DNA from: Clostridiaceae bacterium
Lineage (GTDB): Bacteria > Bacillota > Clostridia > Lachnospirales > Lachnospiraceae
Reading direction: 5' to 3'
Assembly (NCBI GenBank): GCA_902362865.1
Contig: CABIYE010000002.1
Location: 62,001-126,000 of the forward strand
DNA length: 64,000 nucleotides
Shown here: piece by piece, positions 1-9,273 of the stretch
How positions within the stretch are numbered: position 1 is the stretch's first letter
How the letters are laid out: every line of letters starts with the position of its first letter
Notes under the pieces: model-generated
Told to the model about the DNA's origin: nothing
Database searches by the model: none
Seen by the model: only the letters and a program-made list of their open reading frames with translations
Made by a program: the position numbers and the translations under genes

Positions 1-18
1 ATAAAATATTTATGTTAT

Positions 19-24
19 TATACT
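19..24 (+). promoter_or_regulatory. Probable -10 element of the rplU operon promoter
   Basis: TATACT fits a sigma-A -10 box. Its -35 partner would fall at or beyond the left edge of the window, so the promoter cannot be confirmed. It lies about 85 bases before the rplU start, leaving room for a leader RNA. Confidence 0.4.
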
Positions 25-29
25 ACAGT

Positions 30-109
30 ATGCCGCACAATGAGGTTCCTAAAATCCATCTGTTTGATGGATACCATAATTGGCGAGTAATGATAATAGG
101 AGGTGCCAT
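30..109 (+). promoter_or_regulatory. Possible ribosomal protein L21 leader
   Basis: The untranslated stretch before rplU contains a small perfect hairpin (ATCCATC at 55-61 pairing with GATGGAT at 66-72) and ends in the ribosome binding site AGGAGG at 98-103. Firmicutes commonly carry a structured L21 leader before rplU, and position and size fit. I could not align it to the family model, so this is a call from context plus one visible stem. Confidence 0.35.
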
Positions 110-418
110 ATGTACGCGATTATAGCAACAGGTGGTAAACAGTACAAAGTAGCCGAAGGCGATATCATTAGAGTAGAGAAGCTTGGTGTAGAAGCCGGAG
201 AGACTTATACATTTGACCAGGTGCTTGCAGTAAGCGACAACGAGTTAAAGGTTGGAAATCCTACCGTAGCGGGAGCAACCGTTGAGGCTTCTGTTGTAGA
301 GAACGGAAAAGCCAGAAAAGTTATCGTTTACAAGTATAAGAGAAAGACTGGATACCATAAGAAAAATGGACACAGACAGCAGTACACAGCAGTTAAGATT
401 GAAAAAATCAATGCTTAG
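110..418 (+). CDS. rplU: 50S ribosomal protein L21
   Basis: Structural protein of the large ribosomal subunit that binds 23S rRNA. The 102-residue product starts [14 protein letters not shown], the typical L21 N-terminus, and ends with the basic C-terminal segment [14 protein letters not shown]. An upstream in-frame ATG at 80 is rejected because AGGAGG at 98-103 sits six bases before the ATG at 110 and the extra ten residues are not part of the family. It heads the conserved rplU-prp-rpmA operon. Confidence 0.97.
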   Translation: MYAIIATGGKQYKVAEGDIIRVEKLGVEAGETYTFDQVLAVSDNELKVGNPTVAGATVEASVVENGKARKVIVYKYKRKTGYHKKNGHRQQYTAVKIEKINA

Positions 419-436
419 TATTGAGGATGTCCAGAG

Positions 437-769
437 ATGATTCAGGTAACGGTTTATCGTAATAGTAAGCAAAAGTGTGAAGGCTTCGTTGCCAGAGGGC
501 ATGCCGGTTACAGCGAGGAAGGTCAGGATATTGTGTGTGCCGCAGCATCTGTATTGATTATGAATACAGTGAATGCTGTTGAGAAGTATACCGATGACCG
601 TTTTTCAGTTGTGTCGGATGATGAAGAGGGTCTGATTGATTTCAAATTGAAGGACAGACCATCTGCCGAAGCCGCATTGTTGTTGGATGCCATGATTCTT
701 GGTCTTCGAGATATGGCAGATGACGAAAACTATGCAAAATATATTCAGTTAACATTTGAGGAGGTGTAA
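437..769 (+). CDS. prp: Ribosomal-processing cysteine protease Prp
   Basis: Prp removes the N-terminal extension of ribosomal protein L27 in Firmicutes, an essential step in ribosome maturation. The 110-residue protein shows the family's catalytic pair: His in RGHAGYSE (about residue 22) and Cys in DIVCAAAS (about residue 34). It lies between rplU and rpmA, its expected place, 18 bases after rplU and 5 before rpmA. The target extension is visible in the next gene. Older annotations call it YsxB. Confidence 0.95.
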   Translation: MIQVTVYRNSKQKCEGFVARGHAGYSEEGQDIVCAAASVLIMNTVNAVEKYTDDRFSVVSDDEEGLIDFKLKDRPSAEAALLLDAMILGLRDMADDENYAKYIQLTFEEV

Positions 770-774
770 CGACC

Positions 775-1056
775 ATGATGAAATTAAACCTTCAATTTTT
801 CGCTCATAAAAAGGGAGTTGGTTCTACAAAGAACGGACGTGACTCTGAATCTAAGAGATTAGGAGCTAAGAGAGCAGACGGACAGTTTGTAAAAGCCGGT
901 AATATCCTTTACAGACAGCGTGGAACAAAGATTCACCCAGGGCTTAATGTAGGCCGCGGTGGTGACGATACATTGTTCGCTTTGGTTGATGGTGTTGTTA
1001 GATTTGAAAGAAAAGGAAGAGATAAGAAACAGGTTTCTATCTATCCGGTAGCTTAG
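775..1056 (+). CDS. rpmA: 50S ribosomal protein L27 with cleavable N-terminal extension
   Basis: Large-subunit protein whose N-terminus reaches the peptidyl transferase centre. The sequence begins [14 protein letters not shown]; the LQFF segment just before AHKKG is the known Prp cleavage motif in Firmicutes and is absent from proteobacterial L27. The mature protein would start at the Ala after FF. Two tandem ATGs (775 and 778) are possible starts; GGAGG at about 760 serves either. A strong terminator follows. Confidence 0.96.
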   Translation: MMKLNLQFFAHKKGVGSTKNGRDSESKRLGAKRADGQFVKAGNILYRQRGTKIHPGLNVGRGGDDTLFALVDGVVRFERKGRDKKQVSIYPVA

Positions 1057-1068
1057 TTAGATGAGACG

Positions 1069-2441
<1,373 letters not shown>

Positions 2442-2464
2442 ATAAGATATGGGAGTTAATAAAG

Positions 2465-2755
2465 ATGACGACAAAACAAAGAGCATATTTAAAAAGTCTG
2501 GCCATGACAATGGATCCGATTTTTCAAATCGGTAAAAACAGCATGACTCCAGAGCTTACAAAAGCGGTGGAAGAAGCGTTGAACGCAAGAGAATTGATTA
2601 AAGTCAGTGTACTGCAGAACTGTGCGGACGATCCGAAGGAACTGGCACAGATTCTGGCAGAGCGTACCCATTCTTTGGTCGTTCAGGTGATTGGAAAAAA
2701 AATTGTCCTTTATAAAGAAGGTAAACCAGACAAAAAGAAGATACAGTTACCATAA
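2465..2755 (+). CDS. yhbY: RNA-binding protein YhbY (CRM domain)
   Basis: Small 96-residue single CRM-domain protein associated with pre-50S ribosomal particles. The family signature region FQIGKNSMTPEL is followed by the helix-rich AVEEALNARELIKV; residues KIVLYKEG close the domain. It is 23 bases downstream of obgE, the normal order in Clostridia, consistent with a shared role in large-subunit assembly. Confidence 0.93.
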   Translation: MTTKQRAYLKSLAMTMDPIFQIGKNSMTPELTKAVEEALNARELIKVSVLQNCADDPKELAQILAERTHSLVVQVIGKKIVLYKEGKPDKKKIQLP

Positions 2756-2786
2756 TTTTATTATGTAAATATAATGAGGTATATCA

Positions 2787-3398
2787 ATGAAAATAGGAAT
2801 TATGGGAGGGACATTTGATCCGATTCACAATGGACATTTAATGCTTGGAGAATATGCCTACCGTCAATGCAAATTAGATGAGATATGGTTTATGCCAAAC
2901 GGCAATCCGCCCCATAAAAAAAACAGCAGCATTGAATCTGATGCAAAAACACGTGCGGAGATGGTGGGATTAGCCATTGCAGATACAGAATATTTTAAAT
3001 TAAATCTGCACGAGGTAAATCAGGAAAAAATATCCTGTTCTTATCAGACGCTTGAATATCTGCAGGCAAACTATCCACAGGACGAATTTTATTTTATCAT
3101 TGGCGCTGACTCTTTATTTACAATAGAAAGCTGGGTGCATCCGGAACGTATTTTTCCAACATGTACAATTCTGGCTGCCTACAGAGACGATATAGATACC
3201 CGCGAAAAAATGAACAGCAAGATGCAGGAACTTTGTGAGAAATATAACGCTAAGATCAGGCTTTTGGATACTCCGCTGCTCCATGTATCCTCGCATGAAT
3301 TGAGAGAAGTTCTAAAAGAGGGCGGTTCCGTTTCGGAATATCTTCCAGAGATAGTGGAGAATTATATTCAGAGACATGAATTATATAAGGCTATATGA
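2787..3398 (+). CDS. nadD: Nicotinate-nucleotide adenylyltransferase
   Basis: Transfers AMP from ATP to nicotinate mononucleotide, giving deamido-NAD in NAD synthesis. The 203-residue protein has the nucleotidyltransferase motif GGTFDPIHNGHL (residues 7-18) and the C-terminal phosphate-binding stretch VSSHELR. It precedes yqeK, as is usual in Firmicutes. Confidence 0.95.
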   Translation: MKIGIMGGTFDPIHNGHLMLGEYAYRQCKLDEIWFMPNGNPPHKKNSSIESDAKTRAEMVGLAIADTEYFKLNLHEVNQEKISCSYQTLEYLQANYPQDEFYFIIGADSLFTIESWVHPERIFPTCTILAAYRDDIDTREKMNSKMQELCEKYNAKIRLLDTPLLHVSSHELREVLKEGGSVSEYLPEIVENYIQRHELYKAI

Positions 3399-3413
3399 GG
3401 AGAAGGATGAGAG

Positions 3414-4001
3414 ATGAACGAACAGATAAAAAGAATGCAGCAGAAGCTTAAGAAACATTTGGACGAGGATCGTTATGAGCATACATTGGGAGTCATGTAC
3501 ACGGCAGGAGCGCTTGCAATGCGCTATCAGGAAAACATAAGAAGTGCATTGATTGCAGGACTTTTGCATGACTGTGCAAAATGTATTCCTACGAATAAGA
3601 AATTTAAAATGTGCAGCAAATATCATCTGGAGGTTTCTGAAACCGAACGCTCAAATCCCAGCCTTCTTCATGCCAAGCTTGGAGCTTATCTTGCAGAAAA
3701 GAAATATCACGTTAGGGATGAAGCCATCCTCAGCGCAATAACTTTTCATACGACCGGGAAACCTGCTATGTCTCTCTTAGAGAAAATCGTGTATGTTGCC
3801 GATTATATAGAGCCGGGGAGAAGAGAACTTCCTAACATGGCCGAAATAAGAAGGCTGGCTTTTGAAAATATTGATGAATGTATCTATCAGATTTTACAGG
3901 ATTCCCTCAATTATCTGAATACGAGGAATATAACAGTAGATCCTATGACAGAAAAAACTTATCTGTATTATAAAGCATATCTGAAAAAGGAGGAGGTATA
4001 G
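3414..4001 (+). CDS. yqeK: HD-domain hydrolase YqeK (probable symmetrical Ap4A hydrolase)
   Basis: YqeK-family HD proteins cleave diadenosine tetraphosphate to ADP. The 195-residue protein shows the early metal-binding His in RYEHTLGVM, the HD dyad in GLLHDCAK (about residue 51), His in AITFHTTG and Asp in VYVADYIEPGRRE. It starts 15 bases after nadD and ends 5 before rsfS, so the three are almost certainly cotranscribed. Confidence 0.92.
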   Translation: MNEQIKRMQQKLKKHLDEDRYEHTLGVMYTAGALAMRYQENIRSALIAGLLHDCAKCIPTNKKFKMCSKYHLEVSETERSNPSLLHAKLGAYLAEKKYHVRDEAILSAITFHTTGKPAMSLLEKIVYVADYIEPGRRELPNMAEIRRLAFENIDECIYQILQDSLNYLNTRNITVDPMTEKTYLYYKAYLKKEEV

Positions 4002-4006
4002 CGTAT

Positions 4007-4357
4007 ATGGAGCATGGAAAAGAAATGGCACGCATTGCATATGATGCCCTGGAAGAAAAAAAAGGTGAAAATACAAAAATCATTAATATATCTGCCATAT
4101 CAGTAATTGCTGATTATTTTATCATTACAACCGGAGGAAGCAACAGCCAGATGAACGCATTGGTTGATAATGTAAATGAAAAAATGCATAAAGCCGGTTA
4201 TCCGCTTAAACAAAGAGAAGGGTACGGGCAGGGAAGCTGGGTGCTTCTGGACTTTGGCGATGTGATCGTACATGTGTTTGACAAAGAAAACCGCTCATTT
4301 TATAATCTGGAGCATGTGTGGAGTGATGGGGAAGAAATTCCGAGGAGCGAATTGTAA
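4007..4357 (+). CDS. rsfS: Ribosomal silencing factor RsfS
   Basis: Binds ribosomal protein L14 and prevents subunit joining when nutrients are short. The 116-residue protein matches the family length and has typical blocks: VIADYFIITTGGSNSQMNAL and GYGQGSWVLLDFGDVIVHVF, then FYNLEHVW. It is the last gene of the obgE group and is followed by a terminator shared with lexA on the other strand. Confidence 0.95.
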   Translation: MEHGKEMARIAYDALEEKKGENTKIINISAISVIADYFIITTGGSNSQMNALVDNVNEKMHKAGYPLKQREGYGQGSWVLLDFGDVIVHVFDKENRSFYNLEHVWSDGEEIPRSEL

Positions 4358-4358
4358 A

Positions 4359-4400
4359 AATAACCGGGAAGCGCACGAAAGGCGCTCCCGGTCATTTTAT
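4359..4400. terminator. Bidirectional terminator between rsfS and lexA
   Basis: ACCGGGA (4363-4369) and GCGC (4371-4374) pair with GCGC (4382-4385) and TCCCGGT (4386-4392), leaving a one-base bulge at 4370. The hairpin has A/T-rich flanks on both sides, so it can stop both convergent transcripts. Confidence 0.85.
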
Positions 4401-5014
4401 TTAAAAAAACGTATGACACCGATTACTTTTCCGAGAATCATAACATCTCTCACCATAATAGGTTCCATCTCGTCGTTCTCAGGCTGCAGCCGGATAATTC
4501 CTTCTTCTTTATAAAAAGTCTTGACGGTAGCGCTATCCTCAATTAACGCTACAACCATTTCGCCATTACTGGCAGTATGCTTTTCTTCAACAAGAATCAT
4601 ATCGCCGTCCAGAATACCTGCATTAATCATACTTTCACCCTTCACCGTCAAAAGGAAAGTAGTATTATTGGGGAGAAGCTCTACCGGAATCGGAAAGTAA
4701 TTTTCAATATTTTCCTGTGCAAGCAGCGGTTCTCCTGCAGCAACGCGGCCAATAAGCGGAACATTCGTAAGTTCACGTCTTGTAAGGTTGAAGGTATCAT
4801 CCAGAATCTCAATTGCCCTTGGCTTTGTAGGATCCCGTCTTATGTATCCATTTTTTTCCAGTGTCTCCAGATGTGAATGGACAGAAGAAGTGGATTTCAA
4901 ATTAACGGCCTCACATATGTCTCGTACGGCCGGCGGGAAGCCCCGCTCCAATATCTGCGCTTTAATGTATTCTAGAATTTCCTTTTGTTTTGGAGTAATC
5001 TTTCCGTATCCCAT
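4397..5014 (-). CDS. lexA: SOS repressor LexA
   Basis: Represses DNA-damage genes and cleaves itself when RecA filaments form. The 205-residue protein has an N-terminal winged helix (residues about 1-65), the Ala-Gly self-cleavage site in GRVAAGEP (about residue 92), the catalytic Ser in GESMINAGILDGD and the catalytic Lys in ATVKTF. It is divergent from a YneA-like gene; LexA boxes lie between the two, including near its own promoter, implying autoregulation. Confidence 0.96.
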   Translation of the reverse strand: MGYGKITPKQKEILEYIKAQILERGFPPAVRDICEAVNLKSTSSVHSHLETLEKNGYIRRDPTKPRAIEILDDTFNLTRRELTNVPLIGRVAAGEPLLAQENIENYFPIPVELLPNNTTFLLTVKGESMINAGILDGDMILVEEKHTASNGEMVVALIEDSATVKTFYKEEGIIRLQPENDEMEPIMVRDVMILGKVIGVIRFFK

Positions 5015-5065
5015 AGGCTTTAAAATCCCCTTTCGATAATATATATGTTACATGAGCTTTTCTTA

Positions 5066-5094
5066 ATTCTATCATATGAATTCAAAAAAAGCAA
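5066..5094 (-). promoter_or_regulatory. lexA promoter
   Basis: On the minus strand, -35 TTGCTT (5089-5094) and -10 TAGAAT (5066-5071) are separated by 17 bases. The -35 overlaps the weakest LexA-like box and abuts the strong one at 5105-5118, fitting autorepression. Confidence 0.6.
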
Positions 5095-5105
5095 ACAAAT
5101 GTTGC
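5092..5105. promoter_or_regulatory. Weak LexA-like box
   Basis: CAAACAAATGTTGC resembles the Firmicute SOS box CGAAC-N4-GTTCG in the AAC and GTT cores but has mismatches at the outer positions. It overlaps the lexA -35 box. It touches the next box end to end, so cooperative binding is possible. Confidence 0.4.
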
Positions 5106-5118
5106 GAAAATATGTTCG
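5105..5118. promoter_or_regulatory. LexA box 2
   Basis: CGAAAATATGTTCG differs from the Firmicute SOS consensus CGAACATATGTTCG at one base. It lies between the divergent lexA and yneA promoters. Confidence 0.85.
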
Positions 5119-5137
5119 AAATTTTTAGCGTTTTCTG

Positions 5138-5166
5138 TTGACAAACATTTGTTCTTGCTATATAAT
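5138..5166 (+). promoter_or_regulatory. yneA-like gene promoter
   Basis: -35 TTGACA (5138-5143) and -10 TATAAT (5161-5166) are both consensus with a 17-base spacer, so this is a very strong promoter. A LexA box fills the spacer. Transcription would start near 5173, which rules out the long upstream reading of the gene from 5149. Confidence 0.9.
5142..5155. promoter_or_regulatory. LexA box 3, between -35 and -10
   Basis: CAAACATTTGTTCT keeps the AAC-N4-GTTC core of the SOS box and sits in the spacer of the yneA-like promoter, overlapping the last two bases of its -35. A repressor bound here would block RNA polymerase directly. Confidence 0.75.
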
Positions 5167-5177
5167 CAAAATCACCA

Positions 5178-5191
5178 GGAACGGACGTTCG
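5178..5191. promoter_or_regulatory. LexA box 4, just downstream of the start site
   Basis: GGAACGGACGTTCG matches CGAAC-N4-GTTCG except at the first base. It lies a few bases after the predicted transcription start of the yneA-like gene, giving that gene at least two operators. Confidence 0.75.
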
Positions 5192-5244
5192 AAATCGAGA
5201 AAAGAATTCATATCCATATTAAATCTAATAAGGGGGAAGCAGCT

Positions 5245-5592
5245 ATGCAGACAAAAGTTAAGAGAAGAAAAGCAAAGGAATTATTTATCAGACGTTGTTT
5301 TATTGTTACAGTATCCATGATATGCATCCTGGTTTCTATTTTGGCATGTAAGGGATTTGTAAAGGCTCGCGGAAAGGAGAAAGACACACACTCTGCTTAC
5401 AATACGTATTACACAAGCGTGGAACTTAAATCCGGAGATACACTTTGGAGTATTGCTGAAGAATATATGCCGGAAGATTATTCTTCCATTCAAGAATATA
5501 TAGATACATTGAAAGACATTAATGGATTAAAGAGTGATGATATATACGCGGAAAGATACCTTACTGTAGCTTATCAAGATACGGATTATTAA
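5245..5592 (+). CDS. yneA: SOS-induced cell division suppressor, YneA-like (TM + LysM)
   Basis: The 115-residue protein has a basic N-terminus, one membrane segment (about residues 18-36) and an extracellular LysM domain (about 55-110, with KSGDTLWSIAEEYMP and a degenerate end). This is the architecture of YneA, which delays septation after DNA damage in Bacillus. The start at 5245 (MQTKVKRRK) has AGGGGGAAG nearby and fits the promoter; the longer reading begins before the transcript. Function is inferred from architecture, the divergent lexA and the SOS boxes. Confidence 0.8.
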   Translation: MQTKVKRRKAKELFIRRCFIVTVSMICILVSILACKGFVKARGKEKDTHSAYNTYYTSVELKSGDTLWSIAEEYMPEDYSSIQEYIDTLKDINGLKSDDIYAERYLTVAYQDTDY

Positions 5593-5642
5593 GGATTAGA
5601 AGAATATATCTATATGTAAAATACCGATTTTTCCAAAAGATA

Positions 5643-5671
5643 TAGACATAGATAGGACAATGTGATAAAAT
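5643..5671 (+). promoter_or_regulatory. Promoter of the Xer-type recombinase gene
   Basis: TAGACA (5643-5648) and TAAAAT (5666-5671) with a 17-base spacer. No LexA box is visible here, so the recombinase is probably not a direct SOS gene despite its position. Confidence 0.55.
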
Positions 5672-5694
5672 GAAACACATGGAGGTTTTTATTT

Positions 5695-6762
5695 ATGGCT
5701 AATTCAAAAAATCGAACTTATCATGAACAGACAGTGATTGACTATACCTTGCGTCTTCGGGATATTCTCAAAACACTTCCGCCTTTTGCCGGAGATTTTT
5801 TCCGGGCAATTGAACCAACATCATCCATACGTACCAGAATGAACTATGCTTATGATATTCGGGTATTTTTCCGTTTTTTGATGGAGAATAATCCGCTGTA
5901 TACCGATTATACAACAGAACAATTTACTCTCCGGGATTTGGAAAACCTAACCCCTGTAGATATTGAAGAATATATGGAATATCTCAAGGTTTATAAGCGT
6001 GATGATGATGAACTTATGACGAATGGTGAAAAAGGGCTTGCGCGTAAATTATCAGCTCTGAGAAGCTTTTTCGGTTATTATTACAAACATCAGGCTATTT
6101 CCAATAATCCGATGCTTCTTGTAGACATGCCTAAAATCCATGAGAAAGCAATTATACGACTGGAAACGGATGAAGTTGCAATGCTTTTAGATTATGTTGA
6201 TTCTTGTGGCGATCAGCTTACCGGTCAAGCGAAGCTTTATTATGAAAAAACGAAAAATCGTGATATGGCTATTTTGACCTTACTTCTCGGAACCGGTATC
6301 CGTGTATCAGAATGTGTAGGATTGGATATAAATGATGTGGATTTTAAGAATAATGGCATTAAAGTAACCAGAAAAGGCGGCAATGAGATGGTTGTTTATT
6401 TTGGCGATGAAGTGGAACAGGCGTTACAGAATTATATGGAAAAGGACAGAAAGGCCATCACTCCTCTCCCGGGACATGAAAACGCTCTGTTTTTATCCAC
6501 GCAGCGTCGTCGAATGGGTGTACAGGCTGTTGAAAATATGGTAAAGAAATATGCCCGCCAGGTGACGCCCAATAAGAAAATTACGCCCCATAAACTTCGC
6601 AGTACCTATGGTACTTCTTTATATAAAGAAACCGGAGATATTTATCTTGTTGCCGATGTCCTTGGGCATAAGGATGTGAATACTACAAAAAAACATTATG
6701 CTGCAATCGATGAAAACAGACGCCGTCAGGCTGCATCTGCCGTGAAGCTGCGTGAACCATAA
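5695..6762 (+). CDS. Tyrosine recombinase, XerC/XerD-like
   Basis: The 355-residue protein has an N-terminal SAM-like DNA-binding domain (about residues 30-140) and a C-terminal catalytic domain carrying the full set: Arg in GTGIRVSE (about 203), Lys in TRKGG, His-x-x-Arg in PHKLRS (about 299-302), His in LGHKD (about 325) and Tyr in KKHYAAI (about 335). It is somewhat longer than classical XerC/D (about 300). No att sites, excision genes or other phage genes lie nearby, so a chromosomal Xer role (dimer resolution) is more likely than an element integrase. GGAGG precedes the start. Confidence 0.85.
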   Translation: MANSKNRTYHEQTVIDYTLRLRDILKTLPPFAGDFFRAIEPTSSIRTRMNYAYDIRVFFRFLMENNPLYTDYTTEQFTLRDLENLTPVDIEEYMEYLKVYKRDDDELMTNGEKGLARKLSALRSFFGYYYKHQAISNNPMLLVDMPKIHEKAIIRLETDEVAMLLDYVDSCGDQLTGQAKLYYEKTKNRDMAILTLLLGTGIRVSECVGLDINDVDFKNNGIKVTRKGGNEMVVYFGDEVEQALQNYMEKDRKAITPLPGHENALFLSTQRRRMGVQAVENMVKKYARQVTPNKKITPHKLRSTYGTSLYKETGDIYLVADVLGHKDVNTTKKHYAAIDENRRRQAASAVKLREP

Positions 6763-6795
6763 TGAACCATAATAAAGTAAGAAAAGGAAAAAGCT

Positions 6796-7530
6796 ATGAA
6801 ATTACAACAATTATTAAGCTATACAAGAAAAGCTGTTGACGAGTATTCTATGATACAGGAAGGCGACCATATCGCTGTAGGAATTTCAGGTGGAAAGGAT
6901 AGTCTGACGCTGCTCTATGCTCTGCATGGTCTGAAACGGTTTTACCCACAGAAGTTTGAATTAAGTGCCGTCACCGTGGATTTAGGCTACGAAGACTGTG
7001 ATTTTTCTCCGGTAAAAAGTCTGTGCAGGGAGCTTGATGTCCCATATCATATTGTAAAAACAGATATTTCCCGTATTTTATTTGAGGAACGAAAAGAAAG
7101 TAATCCCTGCTCACTTTGTGCAAAGATGCGGAAAGGGGCTTTAAACCAGGCAGTTAAAGAGATGGGATGTAATAAGGTTGCTTATGCCCATCACAAGGAT
7201 GATATTGTAGAAACTATGCTTCTCTCTCTTATATTTGAGGGACGTTTCTATTCTTTTTCTCCCAAAACATATCTGGATCGCATGGAGCTTACAGTGATTC
7301 GACCGATTATGTTCGTGGACGAAGCCGATGTTATAGGTTTTAAGAACAAATATAATCTTCCGGTTGTAAAAAGCCGATGTCCTGTTGATGGTTACACGAA
7401 GCGGCAATATGCAAAAGAACTGGTGAAACAGTTGAATACAGAACATCCCGGTGTAAAGCAAAGGATGTTTACGGCGATTCTTAATGGAAATATCAGCGGC
7501 TGGCCGGAGCGGATTTTGCATGTAAGATAA
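6796..7530 (+). CDS. TtcA-like PP-loop tRNA thiolation protein
   Basis: ATP-pyrophosphatase of the TtcA/TtuA superfamily, which thiolates tRNA bases (2-thiocytidine 32 in TtcA). The 244-residue protein has the PP-loop SGGKDSLTLL (residues about 31-40), the CxxC pair in PCSLCAKMRKG (about 106-109) and a third Cys in SRCPVDGYTKRQ that could complete the Fe-S site. The exact base modified cannot be told from sequence. It lies 33 bases after the recombinase and shares a terminator with the convergent kinase gene. Confidence 0.8.
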   Translation: MKLQQLLSYTRKAVDEYSMIQEGDHIAVGISGGKDSLTLLYALHGLKRFYPQKFELSAVTVDLGYEDCDFSPVKSLCRELDVPYHIVKTDISRILFEERKESNPCSLCAKMRKGALNQAVKEMGCNKVAYAHHKDDIVETMLLSLIFEGRFYSFSPKTYLDRMELTVIRPIMFVDEADVIGFKNKYNLPVVKSRCPVDGYTKRQYAKELVKQLNTEHPGVKQRMFTAILNGNISGWPERILHVR

Positions 7531-7539
7531 TAAAGAAAA

Positions 7540-7593
7540 AAGGAAATATCTTACCAGCCTTTGTTACTGATGAACTGGCAGAGATATTTCCTT
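7540..7593. terminator. Bidirectional terminator, ttcA-like gene / cytidylate kinase-like gene
   Basis: AAGGAAATATCT (7540-7551) pairs perfectly with AGATATTTCCTT (7582-7593); an inner CCAG/CTGG pair extends the stem. A-rich sequence on the left and T-rich on the right support use in both directions between convergent genes. Confidence 0.75.
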
Positions 7594-7618
7594 CCTACTC
7601 TTTTCTTTTCAGATTACA

Positions 7619-8263
7619 TTATAATTTTTTATTATTATTGTTTTCTTTTATTTCTACCAGCCGTTTGATTGCTTCTGCAGTTCCGTCAATTCCGAGAAGG
7701 GAACTGTTGAGACTGACGTCATAGCTGACAGCGTCTCCCCAGCGCTTATTCGTATAGTAATTATAATAGCTGGAACGCTTTTTATCTGTCTTGTTAATCA
7801 TATCTTTTGCTTTTGCATCTGTCAGATCATAGATACGTGCAATTCTGCGGATACGTGCATTTAAATCAGCATGAATGAACACGCTGAGTACATTATCATA
7901 TTCTTCCAACGCATAGTCAGCACATCGGCCAACCAGAATGCATGGACCCTCATCTGCAATTTTTTTAATTGCATCAAATTGGGCAAGAAATACTTTATGA
8001 TTAATCGGCATATCCGTATAGCTTCCGGAAGAATAACCCAAAGAATACGTGTCCATAACCAAGGAATATAAAAAACTATTGGTAGGTTTTTCATCATGTG
8101 TTTCGAATAATTCCTGGCAGATACCACTTTCTTTTGCGGCGCGATCTAACATTTCTTTATCGTATAATTTAATACCTAAATCTTTTGCGACTTTATATCC
8201 GATTTCACGCCCTGCACTTCCGAATTGTCTTCCTATTGTAATAACTGTATTCGTTTTTTCCAT
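7619..8263 (-). CDS. Cytidylate kinase-like family protein
   Basis: The 214-residue protein has an N-terminal P-loop-like stretch ITIGRQFGSAGREIG typical of the cytidylate kinase-like family (distinct from classical Cmk). The conserved CILVGRCADY and the RIRRIARIYDLTD lid region are also visible. True CMP kinase activity is not proven for this family. A TATAAT at 8309-8314 (minus) is a likely -10 box, so the gene is probably monocistronic. Confidence 0.85.
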   Translation of the reverse strand: MEKTNTVITIGRQFGSAGREIGYKVAKDLGIKLYDKEMLDRAAKESGICQELFETHDEKPTNSFLYSLVMDTYSLGYSSGSYTDMPINHKVFLAQFDAIKKIADEGPCILVGRCADYALEEYDNVLSVFIHADLNARIRRIARIYDLTDAKAKDMINKTDKKRSSYYNYYTNKRWGDAVSYDVSLNSSLLGIDGTAEAIKRLVEIKENNNNKKL

Positions 8264-8358
8264 AAAAATTCACGCTCCTTTTCTCCGCAGTTATTTAGCC
8301 TTGTATCTATTATATAGCAATTTGAAGAAAAAGTATATAATTTTTTTAAAAAAATTAG

Positions 8359-9273
8359 CTATAATTTAGTTAATATGACTAATAATTCTTTGAAATACGT
8401 AGGAAGCGGAGCGTTTACTTCCAAGTACTCTCCTGTCGACGGGTGGATAATTCCAAGTGTTTTTGCATGAAGAGTCTGCCCCTGCAGGTGCTTGAACGGG
8501 CATTTGGCAGGACCATATACCTGGTCACCCAGCAATGGATGACCGATGCTCGCCATATGGACGCGAATTTGATGAGTGCGTCCGGTCTCAAGCTCACATT
8601 GAATATAGGTATAATCCCCAAACCGCTCGAGAACTTTATAATGGGTAATTGCTTCACGGCTATGCTTTGCATGGGTACTCATTTTTTTCCGGTCTGTAGG
8701 ATGGCGGCCGATAGGTGCGTTTATTGTCCCTTGGTTTTCTTTTATGTTACCGTGTACCAGAGCTACATATACGCGTTTAATAGAATGCTCTTTTAATTGA
8801 CGGGCAATGCATTTATGAGCAGTATCGTTTTTACACACAACCAAAGAACCGGTAGTATCCATATCAATCCGATGTACGATGCCGGGACGCATAACCCCAT
8901 TGATTCCGGAAAGCTCTTTTCCGCAATGATACATCAGCGCATTTACAAGCGTTCCGGAATAGTGGCCGGGAGCCGGGTGTACTACCATCTGTTTAGGTTT
9001 ATTTACAATGATGATATCTGAATCCTCATACAGAATGTCCAACGGAAGCTCTTCAGCGGCGATTTCAGGCTCTTTAAGCTCCGGTATGGTAACTTTTATC
9101 ACATCATCAAAACAAAGCCTGTAATTTGCTTTTACAGGCTTTTCATTAACATAGATTTGGGAATCTTTGATTAGCTTTTGGATGTAAGAGCGAGACATAT
9201 CCGGCATTTCTCCGGCAAGATAACGATCCAGCCGCTCTCCGCTTTCAAATTCAATAGTGAAGTATTTTATCAA
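8359..9273 (-). CDS. rluD: RluA/RluD-family 23S rRNA pseudouridine synthase
   Basis: Converts uridines in 23S rRNA to pseudouridine; the RluD type acts in helix 69. The 304-residue protein has an N-terminal S4 domain (about residues 13-75) and the catalytic Asp motif VHRIDMDTTG (about 137). The start codon is TTG (9271-9273), preceded by AAGGAGG. The first 23 bases overlap the end of lspA, so translation is probably coupled. The lspA-rluD pair is common in Firmicutes. Confidence 0.9.
   Translation of the reverse strand: MIKYFTIEFESGERLDRYLAGEMPDMSRSYIQKLIKDSQIYVNEKPVKANYRLCFDDVIKVTIPELKEPEIAAEELPLDILYEDSDIIIVNKPKQMVVHPAPGHYSGTLVNALMYHCGKELSGINGVMRPGIVHRIDMDTTGSLVVCKNDTAHKCIARQLKEHSIKRVYVALVHGNIKENQGTINAPIGRHPTDRKKMSTHAKHSREAITHYKVLERFGDYTYIQCELETGRTHQIRVHMASIGHPLLGDQVYGPAKCPFKHLQGQTLHAKTLGIIHPSTGEYLEVNAPLPTYFKELLVILTKL

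Noticed and set aside
80..109. Longer N-terminus for ribosomal protein L21
   Set aside because: The added ten residues are unlike L21, and the ribosome binding site AGGAGG lies inside them, pointing to the ATG at 110.
5149..5244. Longer N-terminus of the YneA-like protein
   Set aside because: The start would lie before the -10 box and the predicted transcription start.
5695..6762. Tyrosine recombinase as the integrase of a mobile element
   Set aside because: No direct repeats at a tRNA, no excisionase, replication or phage genes nearby, and flanks are core genes; a chromosomal Xer-type role is simpler.
6745..6772. Tandem repeat GAACCATAAT twice at the end of the recombinase gene
   Set aside because: A two-copy 10-base repeat at a stop codon looks like replication slippage and gives no sign of an attachment site.
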